A stretch of DNA of 64,000 nucleotides from Hymenobacter sublimis (GTDB lineage Bacteria; Bacteroidota; Bacteroidia; Cytophagales; Hymenobacteraceae). Both the position numbers and the translations under genes were made by a program. Where the stretch lies: the NCBI RefSeq assembly GCF_023101345.1, contig NZ_CP095848.1:4490001-4554000 (forward strand), given 5' to 3'. Below are positions 53,124 through 62,358 of this stretch, in pieces. How positions within the stretch are numbered: position 1 is the stretch's first letter; every line of letters begins with the position of its first letter. The notes under the pieces were generated by a model. The model was not told the DNA's origin. It saw only the letters and a program-made list of their open reading frames with translations, and did no database searches.

Positions 53124-53336
53124 TTACCGCCGACGCATAGTCCGCCGGTAGGCCGGCGTAACGCGGCGCTTCTTGCGCTTAATCCAGCCTCTGTGCGAGG
53201 CAGCATCGGTGCTCGAGCTCAGGGAAGGAATAATGGTAACGGGTGTGACAGTTTCTTCCAGCGGGGCAGTAGCAGCTACCACATCAGTACCCAGCAGCAA
53301 CACGGCTCCCAACACGGCGAAAGTAGAGATTTTCAT
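53124..53336 (-). CDS. small secreted basic peptide, second copy
   Basis: The product is 70 residues: signal peptide (cleavage near AATA, residue 24), a Thr/Ser-rich spacer and a strongly basic end WIKRKKRRVTPAYRRTMRRR. The pattern KKRRxxxPxYxRxxRR is shared with the product of the 52626 gene. Its upstream region shares two short blocks with the other gene. Function unknown. Confidence 0.7.
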   Translation of the reverse strand: MKISTFAVLGAVLLLGTDVVAATAPLEETVTPVTIIPSLSSSTDAASHRGWIKRKKRRVTPAYRRTMRRR

Positions 53337-53419
53337 AACGAAAGAAATGTTTGGTTGACGTGTTGCAAGTATATGTTGAATTATTTATTTAAAAAACCAT
53401 ATAAATAGATAAGACAAAA

Positions 53420-53446
53420 AAAGCTCCCTACTAGGTAGGGAGCTTT
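53420..53446 (-). terminator. terminator of the 53467-53721 gene
   Basis: 12-bp perfect stem (53420-53431 with 53435-53446) with AAA/TTT ends, followed on the minus strand by TTTTTTTGTC. Confidence 0.85.
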
Positions 53447-53466
53447 CAAAATAGAGATGCGTAAGC

Positions 53467-53721
53467 TTATTCGGCGTGCTCGTCTGGCTCAGTAGCTTTT
53501 GCCACGGCAACAACGGCGATGCTGGCTACCACGGCAATGCCTACAATTAGCTGCGTGGGAGTGAAGCGTTGCGTTACTTTGCGCATGAGCTGTCCACCGT
53601 GCTTGAGCAGGTCGTCTAGTTGGTCATGTTCCCCTTGAAACACCTTGTAAGCGCTCTGCAGGGTGTTGATGATATCTTCGGGGGCAATTTTTTCGATGTC
53701 TTTGGCGAGTTGAGTGCTCAT
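53467..53721 (-). CDS. small membrane-anchored protein
   Basis: The product is 84 residues from the ATG at 53721 (MSTQLAKDIEK). A helical amphipathic part (1-55) precedes a single hydrophobic segment (about 58-78, IVGIAVVASIAVVAVA) and a short acidic end, as in YtxH/DUF883-like stress proteins. The family is not certain. Confidence 0.75.
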   Translation of the reverse strand: MSTQLAKDIEKIAPEDIINTLQSAYKVFQGEHDQLDDLLKHGGQLMRKVTQRFTPTQLIVGIAVVASIAVVAVAKATEPDEHAE

Positions 53722-53958
53722 AGCGGGCAAGTAGGAAACGGGTTAAGGAAGAAGCTTGGAGAGCAGTGGGGTGACCACCGAAAAATCTGTACGCAAGACC
53801 GTGCATTTTTGATATAGCTGAGCCAACAATAGCAGCTTACCCCGTTAGGAGTTCGGTAGTAACGCAAAGCCAGTGAGCTAGTTATAGCCCGTAATTTCCT
53901 GCGCAAGCTTTTCATCGCCCCTGCCCGCAATATATACCTACCTCTGAAGGCCACAAAA

Positions 53959-53985
53959 AAGGCCTCGCCAGTTTGGCGAGGCCTT
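53959..53985 (-). terminator. terminator of the protease gene
   Basis: 12-bp perfect stem (53959-53970 with 53974-53985), three-base loop, then TTTTTTGTGG on the minus strand; 27 bases after the stop. Confidence 0.88.
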
Positions 53986-54011
53986 GGAACACCTTATCAG
54001 GAGGTAACTGC

Positions 54012-55199
54012 TTATTCGTACACCTTAACTACAAACACGTAGTCTTGCAGCTTCCGGATTTGCTGGGGCCGCGAGGTACCGGTGAGTTGATTAGTGCGGG
54101 GCATATTGTAAGGCTCACCCGCACCGGCAGCACCCAACGAGTCAACCAACCGCATCAAATACGATGATTTAGTGGCAAAAGCAGCACTTTGCACGTCCAT
54201 CTGCCGGCCGCTAATAACCCCAATCAGGTTACCCTTATCATCCAGGAGTGGGCCGCCCGAGTTGCCTGGGTTTACTGGAATGCTGATTTGATAAAAACCT
54301 GTGTCGCCTTCAAACCCGGAGCGGGCGCTCAAGGAACCGTCGTTAAATACTAGGTCCTCGCGGGGGTAGCCCAGGGTATACACCTTCTCGCCCAAATCCG
54401 ACTGGCCCCGCTTGAAGGCGTAGGGCAAACGGCCAAAGCCCTTGAACCCCTTATCCTTGATCTGCAGAATGGCCAAATCGTGGGCCACATCAGTAAATAC
54501 CGGCTCGGCCCGGAAACGCTGCCGGTCGTGGCCTTCTATCAGTAAGGAGTCAGCTCCCTGAATAACGTGGTAACTGGTTACCAAGTAGCCGTCGGCCGTC
54601 AGGGCGAAGCCCGTGCCGCTGAACTTGCCGGGGTTGCTGCGCTCCGGCTGCGACTCAATCTGGGTGAGCGTCCGGTTCATAGACCGTTGGGTACGCTTGA
54701 TGCGCTCTACCTCGCGGCGCAGGACCGTGTAGCCGTACAGGGACGACTTTTGAGAAGCCCGCCACCACTCCAACCCCAGAAGGGTAGCAAACACAGCCAT
54801 TACTGCCACTGAAGCGGCTACCATCATGGTGGCGCGGTGGCTGTTCCAGAAGGCGCGGAGTTTCTGCTCGGTGCGCGAGATACGCAGCGCGGGGCGAGGA
54901 GCTTGTCCGTTGGCAAACCGCTCGTGGCGCTCGTCTTCCTCGGCTACCTTGGCCAGCGGGGTCAGGCGCACGGCCTGCTCCGCATCCATGTCGGCGTGGA
55001 TGGCGTGCAGCTTTCGGCGCAGCGCCAGCCGGCGGCCGTAGGCCGTGAGCGTACCGGTCAGCTCCTCAAATTCCTGGAGCCGGCGGGCCAGCTCGGAGTC
55101 GGCGCTGAGGCGGCGCTCCAGGGCGGCGCGCTCATCGTCGGGGAGAGTGCCCGCGCGGTAAGCATCAAATAAAGCGTAATAATCAGCTTCGGTTTTCAT
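54012..55199 (-). CDS. anti-sigma-like membrane protein fused to a trypsin-like serine protease
   Basis: The product is 395 residues. The cytoplasmic N-terminus (1-60) has YYALFDAYRAGTLPDDERAA, the layout of anti-sigma N-terminal helices, without a zinc-binding HxxxCxxC motif. A single TM helix is at about 123-145. The extracytoplasmic part has a coiled segment (150-185) and a DegP-like trypsin fold (190-350) with triad H211 (TSYHVIQG), D241 (AHDLAIL) and S314 (GNSGGP). No PDZ domain is seen. The gene follows the ECF sigma factor gene by 75 bases. I infer that the N-terminus holds the sigma factor and that the protease domain senses or cleaves something outside. Confidence 0.9.
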   Translation of the reverse strand: MKTEADYYALFDAYRAGTLPDDERAALERRLSADSELARRLQEFEELTGTLTAYGRRLALRRKLHAIHADMDAEQAVRLTPLAKVAEEDERHERFANGQAPRPALRISRTEQKLRAFWNSHRATMMVAASVAVMAVFATLLGLEWWRASQKSSLYGYTVLRREVERIKRTQRSMNRTLTQIESQPERSNPGKFSGTGFALTADGYLVTSYHVIQGADSLLIEGHDRQRFRAEPVFTDVAHDLAILQIKDKGFKGFGRLPYAFKRGQSDLGEKVYTLGYPREDLVFNDGSLSARSGFEGDTGFYQISIPVNPGNSGGPLLDDKGNLIGVISGRQMDVQSAAFATKSSYLMRLVDSLGAAGAGEPYNMPRTNQLTGTSRPQQIRKLQDYVFVVKVYE

Positions 55200-55274
55200 T
55201 TCGGGGGGTGGCAGTCAGGGCAAAGAAAGCAGTAGCCACATAAGCCGTTACTTCCCTATTGCTAACCACCGTGG

Positions 55275-55859
55275 CTAGGTCTCGTGTTCCTGATACTGAC
55301 TGAAAAACAGTTTTTTAAGTCGTACCAGGCACTTGTATTTCTGGTTTTTGGCGTTGTCGGCGTTGGTGTAGCCAAACTCCGTGGTAAGCTGCTGCATCGA
55401 CTTATCGAGCAGGTAAAATCCTTCTAAAAGCGAGCGGCAGGGCTCCCCAATCCGTTCCAGGGCTTGGCTCATGGTGCCCAGCTGCCGGTCGCGCTCCTCG
55501 GCTACTTCCAGGTCGGCTTCGGCACCGGTCTCGAGGTAGGGCTCATGGTCATCAAGGCGGCCGCCAAAGCGGGTTTTCTCGGTGAGCCGTTTCAGCCAGA
55601 GGCGGCGGCATACGGCGTAGAGGTATGTTTTGATCTGGCAGCTGAGCTCCAAGGAGCCTTCCCGTACCTTCTCATAGAATACCATGACTCCTTCCTGGTA
55701 CACGTCCTTGGCTTCGTCCTCGGTACCGCTGTTCTGCAGCACGTAGTGCGAAATCATCGGGAAGTGCAGCCGGTAGAGCTGCGCCAGCGCCCGGTCATCG
55801 TCGCGCCGGATGGCGGCTACGAATTCCTCATCAGTGTAGGCAGGTTGTCCCTTACCCAT
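55275..55859 (-). CDS. ECF-type sigma-70 family sigma factor
   Basis: The product is 194 residues. Region 2 is seen at about 20-95 (ALAQLYRLHFPMISHYVLQN, AKDVYQEGVMVFYEKV) and region 4 at 125-190 (LTTEFGYTNADNAKNQKYKC, a Bacteroidota-type region 4). It is the first gene of a two-gene operon with the anti-sigma-like protease fusion, which should hold it at the membrane. Target promoters are unknown. Confidence 0.93.
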   Translation of the reverse strand: MGKGQPAYTDEEFVAAIRRDDDRALAQLYRLHFPMISHYVLQNSGTEDEAKDVYQEGVMVFYEKVREGSLELSCQIKTYLYAVCRRLWLKRLTEKTRFGGRLDDHEPYLETGAEADLEVAEERDRQLGTMSQALERIGEPCRSLLEGFYLLDKSMQQLTTEFGYTNADNAKNQKYKCLVRLKKLFFSQYQEHET

Positions 55860-55993
55860 TCGCTTTGTTGCTTAATACGTTGAGCCCGGCTTGGTAACCC
55901 AGTAAAAAAATAATTTCTACTGTTGGGTTACCATTCGTTGTTACGGGTATGAAGGGCGTTTTTCGGACAAAATTTTCCAAACCTACTACCAAA

Positions 55994-56239
55994 ATGAAGA
56001 ACCTCCTGAAGGTATCCGCCCTGGCCGTTGTTTTCGCTTCTACCCTCGTTTCTTGCGAGTCGAAGAAAGCTGAAGAAACTACCACTTCCACTGAAGCTAC
56101 TTCGGTAGAGGCTACGGCTCCGGCTACCACCGACACCACGGCTGCTACCATGGACACCACGGCTGCTGCTACTGCTGCTCCCGCTGCTACTACCACGGAG
56201 GCTAGCACCACCACGACTACCACCACCGAGCAGAAGTAA
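55994..56239 (+). CDS. Thr-rich small lipoprotein
   Basis: The product is 81 residues from the ATG at 55994 (MKNLLKVSAL). A lipobox TLVSC puts the lipidated Cys at about residue 21. The mature part is almost entirely Thr, Ala, Glu and Ser (runs of T and TTxA), so it is disordered. Divergent from the sigma factor gene with a 134-base shared upstream region. Function unknown. Confidence 0.75.
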   Translation: MKNLLKVSALAVVFASTLVSCESKKAEETTTSTEATSVEATAPATTDTTAATMDTTAAATAAPAATTTEASTTTTTTTEQK

Positions 56240-56595
56240 TTACGTGCCGGTTTGGCCGGTACGTTATTCCTAGGGCCCGAGTTCCGCACAGCGGAGCTCG
56301 GGCCTTTTCGGTAGGCTGATGCCGTCCACACACGGCTCTATCTTCCGGACTCCGCAGCCTGGGTCCGCTTCCGTCTGTTCCGTACCAACTTGTCCGTTTT
56401 ATCATCCTCAGAAGAGCCGGCTACTACCGCTGCCAGCAGCGCTACCGCCGGCATTCCTTGCGCCGCCCTAGCGGCTCCCGCTCCTGATGCAGTGCCCGCG
56501 CACTTACTGTGGGTAGGGGAATACCTGATTGGCAACCCCCAGCAGGAGCAGCTTAGCGGGCACCCCGATATCCGCTATTAGCCAGCGGCCGAGGC
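56240..56595. other. intergenic region
   Basis: Holds the terminator at 56273-56307. Short open frames on both strands between 56338 and 56584 lack a good start and family support, so no gene is called. Confidence 0.4.
56273..56307 (+). terminator. terminator of the Thr-rich lipoprotein gene
   Basis: 13-bp stem with one G-U (56273-56285 with 56291-56303), then TTTT; 34 bases after the stop. Confidence 0.8.
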
Positions 56596-58377
56596 CTACA
56601 GCTTTTCCTCTACCCACAGCAAGCCAGCGCATACCAAAAACAGCAGGTATCCCCACCAACGAGGCCAAGCCGTGTGGGTAGTAACTGTGGCCTCCGTAAC
56701 TGACTGCTGGGGTAGCGTGGTAGGCAGCAGCGCCAGCTGACGTTGCCCTTCTTGCTGGGCAATTCCGCGCCAGTGCGCGGGACTGAACACGTAAAACCAG
56801 TCGCGGGCAGTTCCGGCCTGGGCCTCGTGCCAGCCGCTGGTTGCCGGCCAGTACGGCGCCGACGCCCACTCCGGCACGTGCTCATCCTGGCGCAAAGCCA
56901 CCCGGACGGGCGTTTGCGCCGCGGCGGCTCGCAGGCGCAGCGCAGCACTAGCGGAGCCTGTAACCCGAACCAGCAGGGGCGTATGTACGCGCGGCCAGGA
57001 GGTAGCCAACTGAATATCCGATGCCGCCGGCGCGGCGGGCACCACAGCCGTCAGCAAGCGGCTCCAATAGGCGCCGTACGCCGACTGCTGGCCCTGCAGC
57101 AACCAGGGAAACGTTTCCGTAGCCGTCGTGACAACTACCTGACCCAGCCCAATGCGGCGGGTTGCGGCAACTGGCTGCTGCTGCGAAGTTGTAATAAGCG
57201 GCCGCAGACCAGTAGTAGCGCGAAGCGTTGCCGGCAGCAGTGTAGCCAGGCGAGCCGGCGCCTCCGGCCAGGCCAGAAGCTGCGGAGAGGCCATAGCCGC
57301 TGCCGGCCGGGGCTGTAGCTGAAACAGACTGCTTCCTCCTGGTAAACTTCGCGGCAAGGCCGGCGCATCCGCTATCAGCAGCAGCCCGCACGTGCCAGTG
57401 CGCACTGCCTGAGCAAGGGCAGCGGCCTCGGTGCCGCTTAAAGAAGCCAAAGAGGTAGCATCGGTTATGACAACCTCCACGCGGCCCAGCAAAGGGGAGG
57501 TGACGCGCGTGAGGTCTGGGGGGGTAGGGAAGTTAAGAAATTCGGTTTGCGTAAGGCCCCGGCTTAGTCCCGTGCGTAAGGCCACGGCGTGCTGCTGGGA
57601 CGCTAAGTAGTTCTTCAGAAACCGAACCTCAAACGACGGCGCGGCCGCCAGCAACAGCACGCGCAAGGGCCGGGTAGGACGTACTTCCAAGGGTACTGGC
57701 TCCTGAGCCCGGCGCTGGCCATCCTGGCGTGCAACTAGGGTATACACCGCCCGCCCGGTCGTTTTGGGGGTAAAGCGGAGCCGGAAGCTGCCGCGGCCTT
57801 TGGGCAGCTGCACCGAGTCGCGGCCCGCGCCCGCGGCCAGCAAGCTAACCCAGGCCGGCTCCCCAGCTTCTCCCTGGTAGTAGCCCTCAATAGACCACGG
57901 CTGGCCCAGCTCAGGCTGCCGGGGCCAAGCAGCTGAATGGAAAGCCGCGGCCACGGGTGGCAAATGACTGACGACCTGCAGGCCTTGCAGCGCCGACACG
58001 TCGGCGGCGGGCACGCCCTGGCCCAGCACATGCACGGCACGCAGCTGAGGCAGGCGCTGACGTAAGGCAAGCAGATTGCTAAGGGTAGGCGTGTCGGGGG
58101 CGGTGGCCGCGTAGCGCCACACGGGCGTACCCGGAGCCAGGCGACCTAGCAGCTGGCGTAAAGTATCCGGCAAATAGGAATCAGTGAGAAGAATAGCTGC
58201 CTGGGTAGCCGGATGCTGTTGGGTGCGAACCGGAGGGTAAGCTGCCAGCCAAAGCCCCGCAACTGCTAGTAGTCCGGCTCCTATCCGCAACACCCGCCGT
58301 CGGCGGTCAGCCCGGCGCCAGGCAGCTACGGTTAGCGCCACCGCCAGCAGCAGACAGAAAGCAAGAAAGTACAGCAT
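56596..58377 (-). CDS. membrane protein of the BatA-type operon
   Basis: The product is 593 residues: two N-terminal TM helices (about 3-20 and 30-48), a long extracytoplasmic part with a Rossmann/GATase-like alpha-beta core (VLLLAAAPSFEVRFLKNYL, VEVVITDAT, GLLLIADAP), and a C-terminal TM helix (572-588). Proteins like this are common downstream of BatA in Bacteroidota and have no proven function. It is the last gene of the operon, 76 bases after the DUF4175-like gene. Confidence 0.82.
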   Translation of the reverse strand: MLYFLAFCLLLAVALTVAAWRRADRRRRVLRIGAGLLAVAGLWLAAYPPVRTQQHPATQAAILLTDSYLPDTLRQLLGRLAPGTPVWRYAATAPDTPTLSNLLALRQRLPQLRAVHVLGQGVPAADVSALQGLQVVSHLPPVAAAFHSAAWPRQPELGQPWSIEGYYQGEAGEPAWVSLLAAGAGRDSVQLPKGRGSFRLRFTPKTTGRAVYTLVARQDGQRRAQEPVPLEVRPTRPLRVLLLAAAPSFEVRFLKNYLASQQHAVALRTGLSRGLTQTEFLNFPTPPDLTRVTSPLLGRVEVVITDATSLASLSGTEAAALAQAVRTGTCGLLLIADAPALPRSLPGGSSLFQLQPRPAAAMASPQLLAWPEAPARLATLLPATLRATTGLRPLITTSQQQPVAATRRIGLGQVVVTTATETFPWLLQGQQSAYGAYWSRLLTAVVPAAPAASDIQLATSWPRVHTPLLVRVTGSASAALRLRAAAAQTPVRVALRQDEHVPEWASAPYWPATSGWHEAQAGTARDWFYVFSPAHWRGIAQQEGQRQLALLPTTLPQQSVTEATVTTHTAWPRWWGYLLFLVCAGLLWVEEKL

Positions 58378-58453
58378 CGGTAAGAAAAAAGGCTCAGCGG
58401 CGGGAAATGGGTGAATAAGACCAAGATAGGAACGGGTAGGGGCCGCTGCTACC

Positions 58454-60745
58454 TCAGCGACTTAGCTCCTGAAGGTAGCGCCGGGCTAGGCGGTTGCTTG
58501 GAGCCTGCGGATGGGGCGGCGTAACGGGCGCAGGGGGTAGCAGCTCTGTTAGGGCCCGTTCAATGCCCGGTAGGGCCGCTTCCGGAACGGGCTGCCCAGT
58601 GCGCAAGGCCGTGCTCAGGCGGCGTAGCTCGCGCAGGGCGCTGAGGTAGCGACCCGGCTGTTGCAGGGCCGCGCGGGCTAGTTCCTGCCCGGCCTGGTCA
58701 AGCGTGGTGGCAGCGCTGGTTGGCCGGTGCTGTTCGCGCAGCTGGGTGAGCACGCCCAGGGCAGCCCGCACCACGGGCTGGCGGGGTGAGGCCGCCACCT
58801 GTCGCCGAAGTTGGGGAGCGGCCGTGCCGGCTAGGTCGCCGGTGAGGCGGGTAGTAGCTTCGGGCATGGGCGGGGGCGTAAAGCCCGCTTTTTTAACGTA
58901 AGCGCGGGTTTGCTGCTGCACTTGCTTTAGCAGGCGCAGGGCCCGGTACTCGAAGGGCAGAGCCTCGCGGGGCCGACCGGTACGCAGGCGCAACTCGGCT
59001 TCCCACATCTGGCTGAGCACGGCTTGCAGCTTGGCCTTTACGGCTGGCTCTAGAAAGTCGGCCGTTTCGGAATCGTCGTGGTGATGGATGTAGGGCTCCA
59101 TCAGCTCGGCAGTAAGGGCCGCACCGGCCGGGGCATCGGTTGACGGGGGAGTGTGGCCGTGGTCGTGGCCATCATCGGCCGAGTGCCCGTCGGTGAGCTT
59201 GGGGGTAGCGGCCGGCGCGGCTTCGGTGTGGTCTTCGGCCACTACGGAGCCCAGGCCCGGCTCCTCGGCCGGCTCATCTGCCACCGGCGGACGGGTAGCG
59301 CCCCCAATATTTTCATCGGCCTCTTCGCCCAAAAACTTGCCGTAGCGCATGCGCAAAATCTTCTGGTCGAAGCCTATACCGTTAGCGCGCTCCAGCAGGG
59401 TAGGCGCCGGGAGGCTGGCTTGTTCGGCCAGCAGCTTTTCGGTGTCAATGATGATCTGGCGCTGACTGCGGAAGTAGGCCGGCTTGGCATTCACGCCCAG
59501 GGAAACATCCAGGGCGCTTTCCTGCACGGTGGTATCCTCCCACTGCACCAGGTACGTGTCGGAGCGGGTAAGCTGCTGGTGAGTGTCCCAGGCCTGCAGG
59601 TAGAAATACACCTCGTCGCCGTACGTAAGGCCCAGGGCTGGCAGCCGGAGCAGGTGCTGTACGCTGATACTCGTGGGCTGACCACGCAACGCCGCACTCA
59701 GGTCGGTGGCTACTTCCCGAAACTTGACGGCTTCGCCCTGGCCCTGGGCAATGGTGGCCACCAGCCGGGCGCGCGTCAGGCCGTAATCATCCTGCAATTG
59801 GGCGCGCACTGCTACCTGCGGGGGGCGCCCAAACTCCACCAGGGTGTAGGCTTTCGGAGTAATTAGGCGAATGGTGGGGGCTTGGTCGGGCTGTACTTCA
59901 ATGGCATATTCCTCCGAAACCTGCCCCGCAAAGCGCAGCCGGTACAAGGTGGAAGCCGACAGGGTAGCCTCGGCCACGAATTCGGTGGGGCGACCTGGCA
60001 CCGCGCGCAGGCGCAACTGTCGCCGGCCCAGCTCCAGCACGGGCGGGGTTTTGCCGAGGCGGCTTACCCGCACCGTCCAGCGCACTCGGCTGCCTTGAAT
60101 GCAGCGGAATGAGGCTTCCGTTGGGGCCAGGGCGGGCCGCCGGGTGTACGCGGGCGGCACTACCCACAAGCGGGTTTCTAGGATGCGGGCCGCCGATTCA
60201 GGTAAGGTTGCCTGGTTTTCAAACCGAACCGGTACGGGCTTGCCAGCCGCTGCACTACTCGTAACGAGTCCGGCGGGGCGCTGCCACCAGGCCAGGGCCG
60301 CCAGCAGGAGCGCCACGGCCGTAACTAGCAAGGGGCCTTTGAACCGAACAGGAATAAGGGGGGCCGCCGCAGCTAGTTGAGGCAGCCGGCTTACAACCCG
60401 CTCCTGCTGCAGCTGCTCCAACAAGTTCAGACTCGTGCCGGGACGTAGGAGTAAGCCTGTGCTGTCTTCCAACTCAGGATGCAGCCGATCCAGGCGGCGG
60501 GCTACGTGCTGTAAGGGGCTCTGCCAAATGCGCCACAGCAACCAGCCCAGTCCCACTGCGGCCACGGCGCCGGCCACCGGCACCGCGGGTTGCAGGGCCG
60601 GCCAACCCAGGTACGTCAGCAGCAGCAATGCAGCCACCGCCCCGGCTGGCATCAGCAGAACCAAGGTGCGGCGCGCGGCCCAGGCTCGGTGAGCGGCCCG
60701 CAGCGCGGTGTCGGGGGCAGAAACAGTGGCGGTGAGCGGACTCAT
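58454..60745 (-). CDS. DUF4175-like membrane protein
   Basis: The product is 763 residues from the ATG at 60745 (MSPLTATVSAP). Three hydrophobic segments lie in the first 170 residues, then beta-rich regions with two Ig-like parts (LRFAGQVSEEYAIEVQPDQAP, LQDDYGLTRARLVATI) and a long helical C-terminus with an acidic His/Asp-rich loop (GHSADDGHDHGHTPP) that may bind metal. The architecture matches the large membrane protein found after BatA in Bacteroidota operons. Function unknown. Confidence 0.85.
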   Translation of the reverse strand: MSPLTATVSAPDTALRAAHRAWAARRTLVLLMPAGAVAALLLLTYLGWPALQPAVPVAGAVAAVGLGWLLWRIWQSPLQHVARRLDRLHPELEDSTGLLLRPGTSLNLLEQLQQERVVSRLPQLAAAAPLIPVRFKGPLLVTAVALLLAALAWWQRPAGLVTSSAAAGKPVPVRFENQATLPESAARILETRLWVVPPAYTRRPALAPTEASFRCIQGSRVRWTVRVSRLGKTPPVLELGRRQLRLRAVPGRPTEFVAEATLSASTLYRLRFAGQVSEEYAIEVQPDQAPTIRLITPKAYTLVEFGRPPQVAVRAQLQDDYGLTRARLVATIAQGQGEAVKFREVATDLSAALRGQPTSISVQHLLRLPALGLTYGDEVYFYLQAWDTHQQLTRSDTYLVQWEDTTVQESALDVSLGVNAKPAYFRSQRQIIIDTEKLLAEQASLPAPTLLERANGIGFDQKILRMRYGKFLGEEADENIGGATRPPVADEPAEEPGLGSVVAEDHTEAAPAATPKLTDGHSADDGHDHGHTPPSTDAPAGAALTAELMEPYIHHHDDSETADFLEPAVKAKLQAVLSQMWEAELRLRTGRPREALPFEYRALRLLKQVQQQTRAYVKKAGFTPPPMPEATTRLTGDLAGTAAPQLRRQVAASPRQPVVRAALGVLTQLREQHRPTSAATTLDQAGQELARAALQQPGRYLSALRELRRLSTALRTGQPVPEAALPGIERALTELLPPAPVTPPHPQAPSNRLARRYLQELSR

Positions 60746-60774
60746 GCGAAAAGGCAGCGGGTTCAGAAATGAAT

Positions 60775-62358
60775 TCAGGCGGCCTGCTGGCTGGGCCGCC
60801 GGGAAGCCAGCAGCCGCTCTAGGCCAAACAGTACCCCGGCTGCACCGACCACCCACGGCGCTAAGTCACGCTCCGGTGCCCGGAGGGGCGGCGCGGAAAC
60901 GGTTGGGCGCTGGGCAGCCGGGCCGGGCTGGAGGTAGGCCAGGGGCATAGGCCGCGGGTCAGAAAAGGAAGAAGCGGCGGTAGTACGAGGCAGCAGCAAG
61001 GGTAGGAAAAGTGCCGGCAACTCCGGGCTGTCGGCCAGCTCGCTCCAGGTAGGGTCGAGGCGGGTGCGCAAGTGGTACCAGCCGCCCGTGCCGGCTGCTC
61101 GCAGGGAAAGTAGCGGCTGGCCCGTAGCCAGAGGCCAGATATTGGCGGCTGAATTTAGGGCCTGGGTGGTGTCAAGCCGTAGCAGCCGAATGGGCGCGGC
61201 GCTGCCGGGGGGCGAAAAACTGCTAGCCACGGCCTGCCCACCGCCCCGGGCCTCCTGCCACACCCGCAACCCTGCCCCAACCCGCGCCGACCAGCTTGCC
61301 GGAACGGGTGAGTCGCGCAGCCAGAAAAGCCAGTCCAACGAATCGGTAGCGGCCGGAGCGGTGGTAGTAACGGCTAGCTGCGGTGGTAGCGGCAGCACGG
61401 AGCCCGCCGCCCGCAACGCCGCCACCAGCACCCGGGCCGAAGAAGCATGGGCCGCGTCATAGCTTACAGCCAGCCGCGGGGGCCGGTTCAGGAAAGGCAA
61501 TGATTGGCTGATATTGCGGGCGTTCTTCGTTGTAAACTGCTGCTGCTCCGCATCAAATTGTACCTGCACCCCGGGCCCCAGCCCGGTAATGGGGCCGCTA
61601 GTAGCGGGCCACGAGCGGCGGACGCGCCGGAAGGCAATGCCCGTTTCGCCACCGCTAGCCAGCAGCAACCCAAGGCTGTCGGGGTGGGGGCGCCAAGCCG
61701 CTACGGGCCACGTCACGGAATCGGGGAGGGGGAGAGGCACCCACTGCACGGCCGCGGGCAAGGATGGGCGGGTGCCCGCGAAAGAGGCCAGCGTAAGCGG
61801 CGCTACTACCACCAGCGGCCGGTTTGGCAAAGAATCAGCGGCTTGTTGCGCGGCGCTCCAAAGGTTGAGCGGAAGTGTAGTAGGCGGGGCAGTGGAAATA
61901 GAAGAAGCTGAATTGGGGGCTGTGCCTGCCTCGCCGAGCCCCACGGTAGCCCAGGCAACGGGCCCCCCGATGGGTTGGTGGGAACCTAGCCGCCGCAGCT
62001 CAAAGCCGCGCCGCCGGAGCGAATCCAGCACCGGCCGCACGGTGGCTACCTGCTCGGGTGTTGCTTCCGCACTAAGCAGCACCTGTCCACGCAGCGGGGG
62101 TAGGGGCTGGCGCTGGGCCGGACCTGCCAGGGCTAGGGCCAGTAGCCCCAGAATACCGGCGCGGAGCAAGAACAGCAGCAGTTGCTCCGGCCTGATGTTG
62201 CGTAGGCGCCGATTGGCTGCCGCTTCCAGCCACCGCACGCTGCCCACCTGCACCACCCGCCCCGGCCGCCGATTCCAGAGGTAAATAGCCAGCGGTACCA
62301 CCAGCCCCAATAAGGCCAGCCAACCGGCGGTGGCATGTTGAAAGAAGAGGTGGGGCAA
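60775..62358 (-). CDS. BatA N-terminal-domain membrane protein
   Basis: The product is 527 residues. The N-terminus (HATAGWLALLGLVVPLAIYL, then RPGRVVQVGSVRWLE) is the aerotolerance-regulator BatA N-terminal domain with two TM helices (about 12-29 and 60-82). The rest is a periplasmic alpha-beta domain, with one more hydrophobic segment near the end. The start is TTG at 62358: an in-frame stop lies six codons upstream and there is no ATG before the conserved block. Bat proteins act with MoxR ATPases in envelope maintenance. The DUF4175-like gene follows after 29 bases. Confidence 0.88.
   Translation of the reverse strand: MPHLFFQHATAGWLALLGLVVPLAIYLWNRRPGRVVQVGSVRWLEAAANRRLRNIRPEQLLLFLLRAGILGLLALALAGPAQRQPLPPLRGQVLLSAEATPEQVATVRPVLDSLRRRGFELRRLGSHQPIGGPVAWATVGLGEAGTAPNSASSISTAPPTTLPLNLWSAAQQAADSLPNRPLVVVAPLTLASFAGTRPSLPAAVQWVPLPLPDSVTWPVAAWRPHPDSLGLLLASGGETGIAFRRVRRSWPATSGPITGLGPGVQVQFDAEQQQFTTKNARNISQSLPFLNRPPRLAVSYDAAHASSARVLVAALRAAGSVLPLPPQLAVTTTAPAATDSLDWLFWLRDSPVPASWSARVGAGLRVWQEARGGGQAVASSFSPPGSAAPIRLLRLDTTQALNSAANIWPLATGQPLLSLRAAGTGGWYHLRTRLDPTWSELADSPELPALFLPLLLPRTTAASSFSDPRPMPLAYLQPGPAAQRPTVSAPPLRAPERDLAPWVVGAAGVLFGLERLLASRRPSQQAA

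Noticed and set aside
56338..56584. Short overlapping open frames on both strands
   Set aside because: Non-ATG start on the plus strand, low complexity on both; no support for either.
59153..59866. Plus-strand open frame of 237 codons
   Set aside because: Antisense to the DUF4175-like gene; no homology recognised.
61514..62284. Plus-strand open frame of 256 codons
   Set aside because: Antisense to batA-like gene, low-complexity Arg/Ser/Pro composition.
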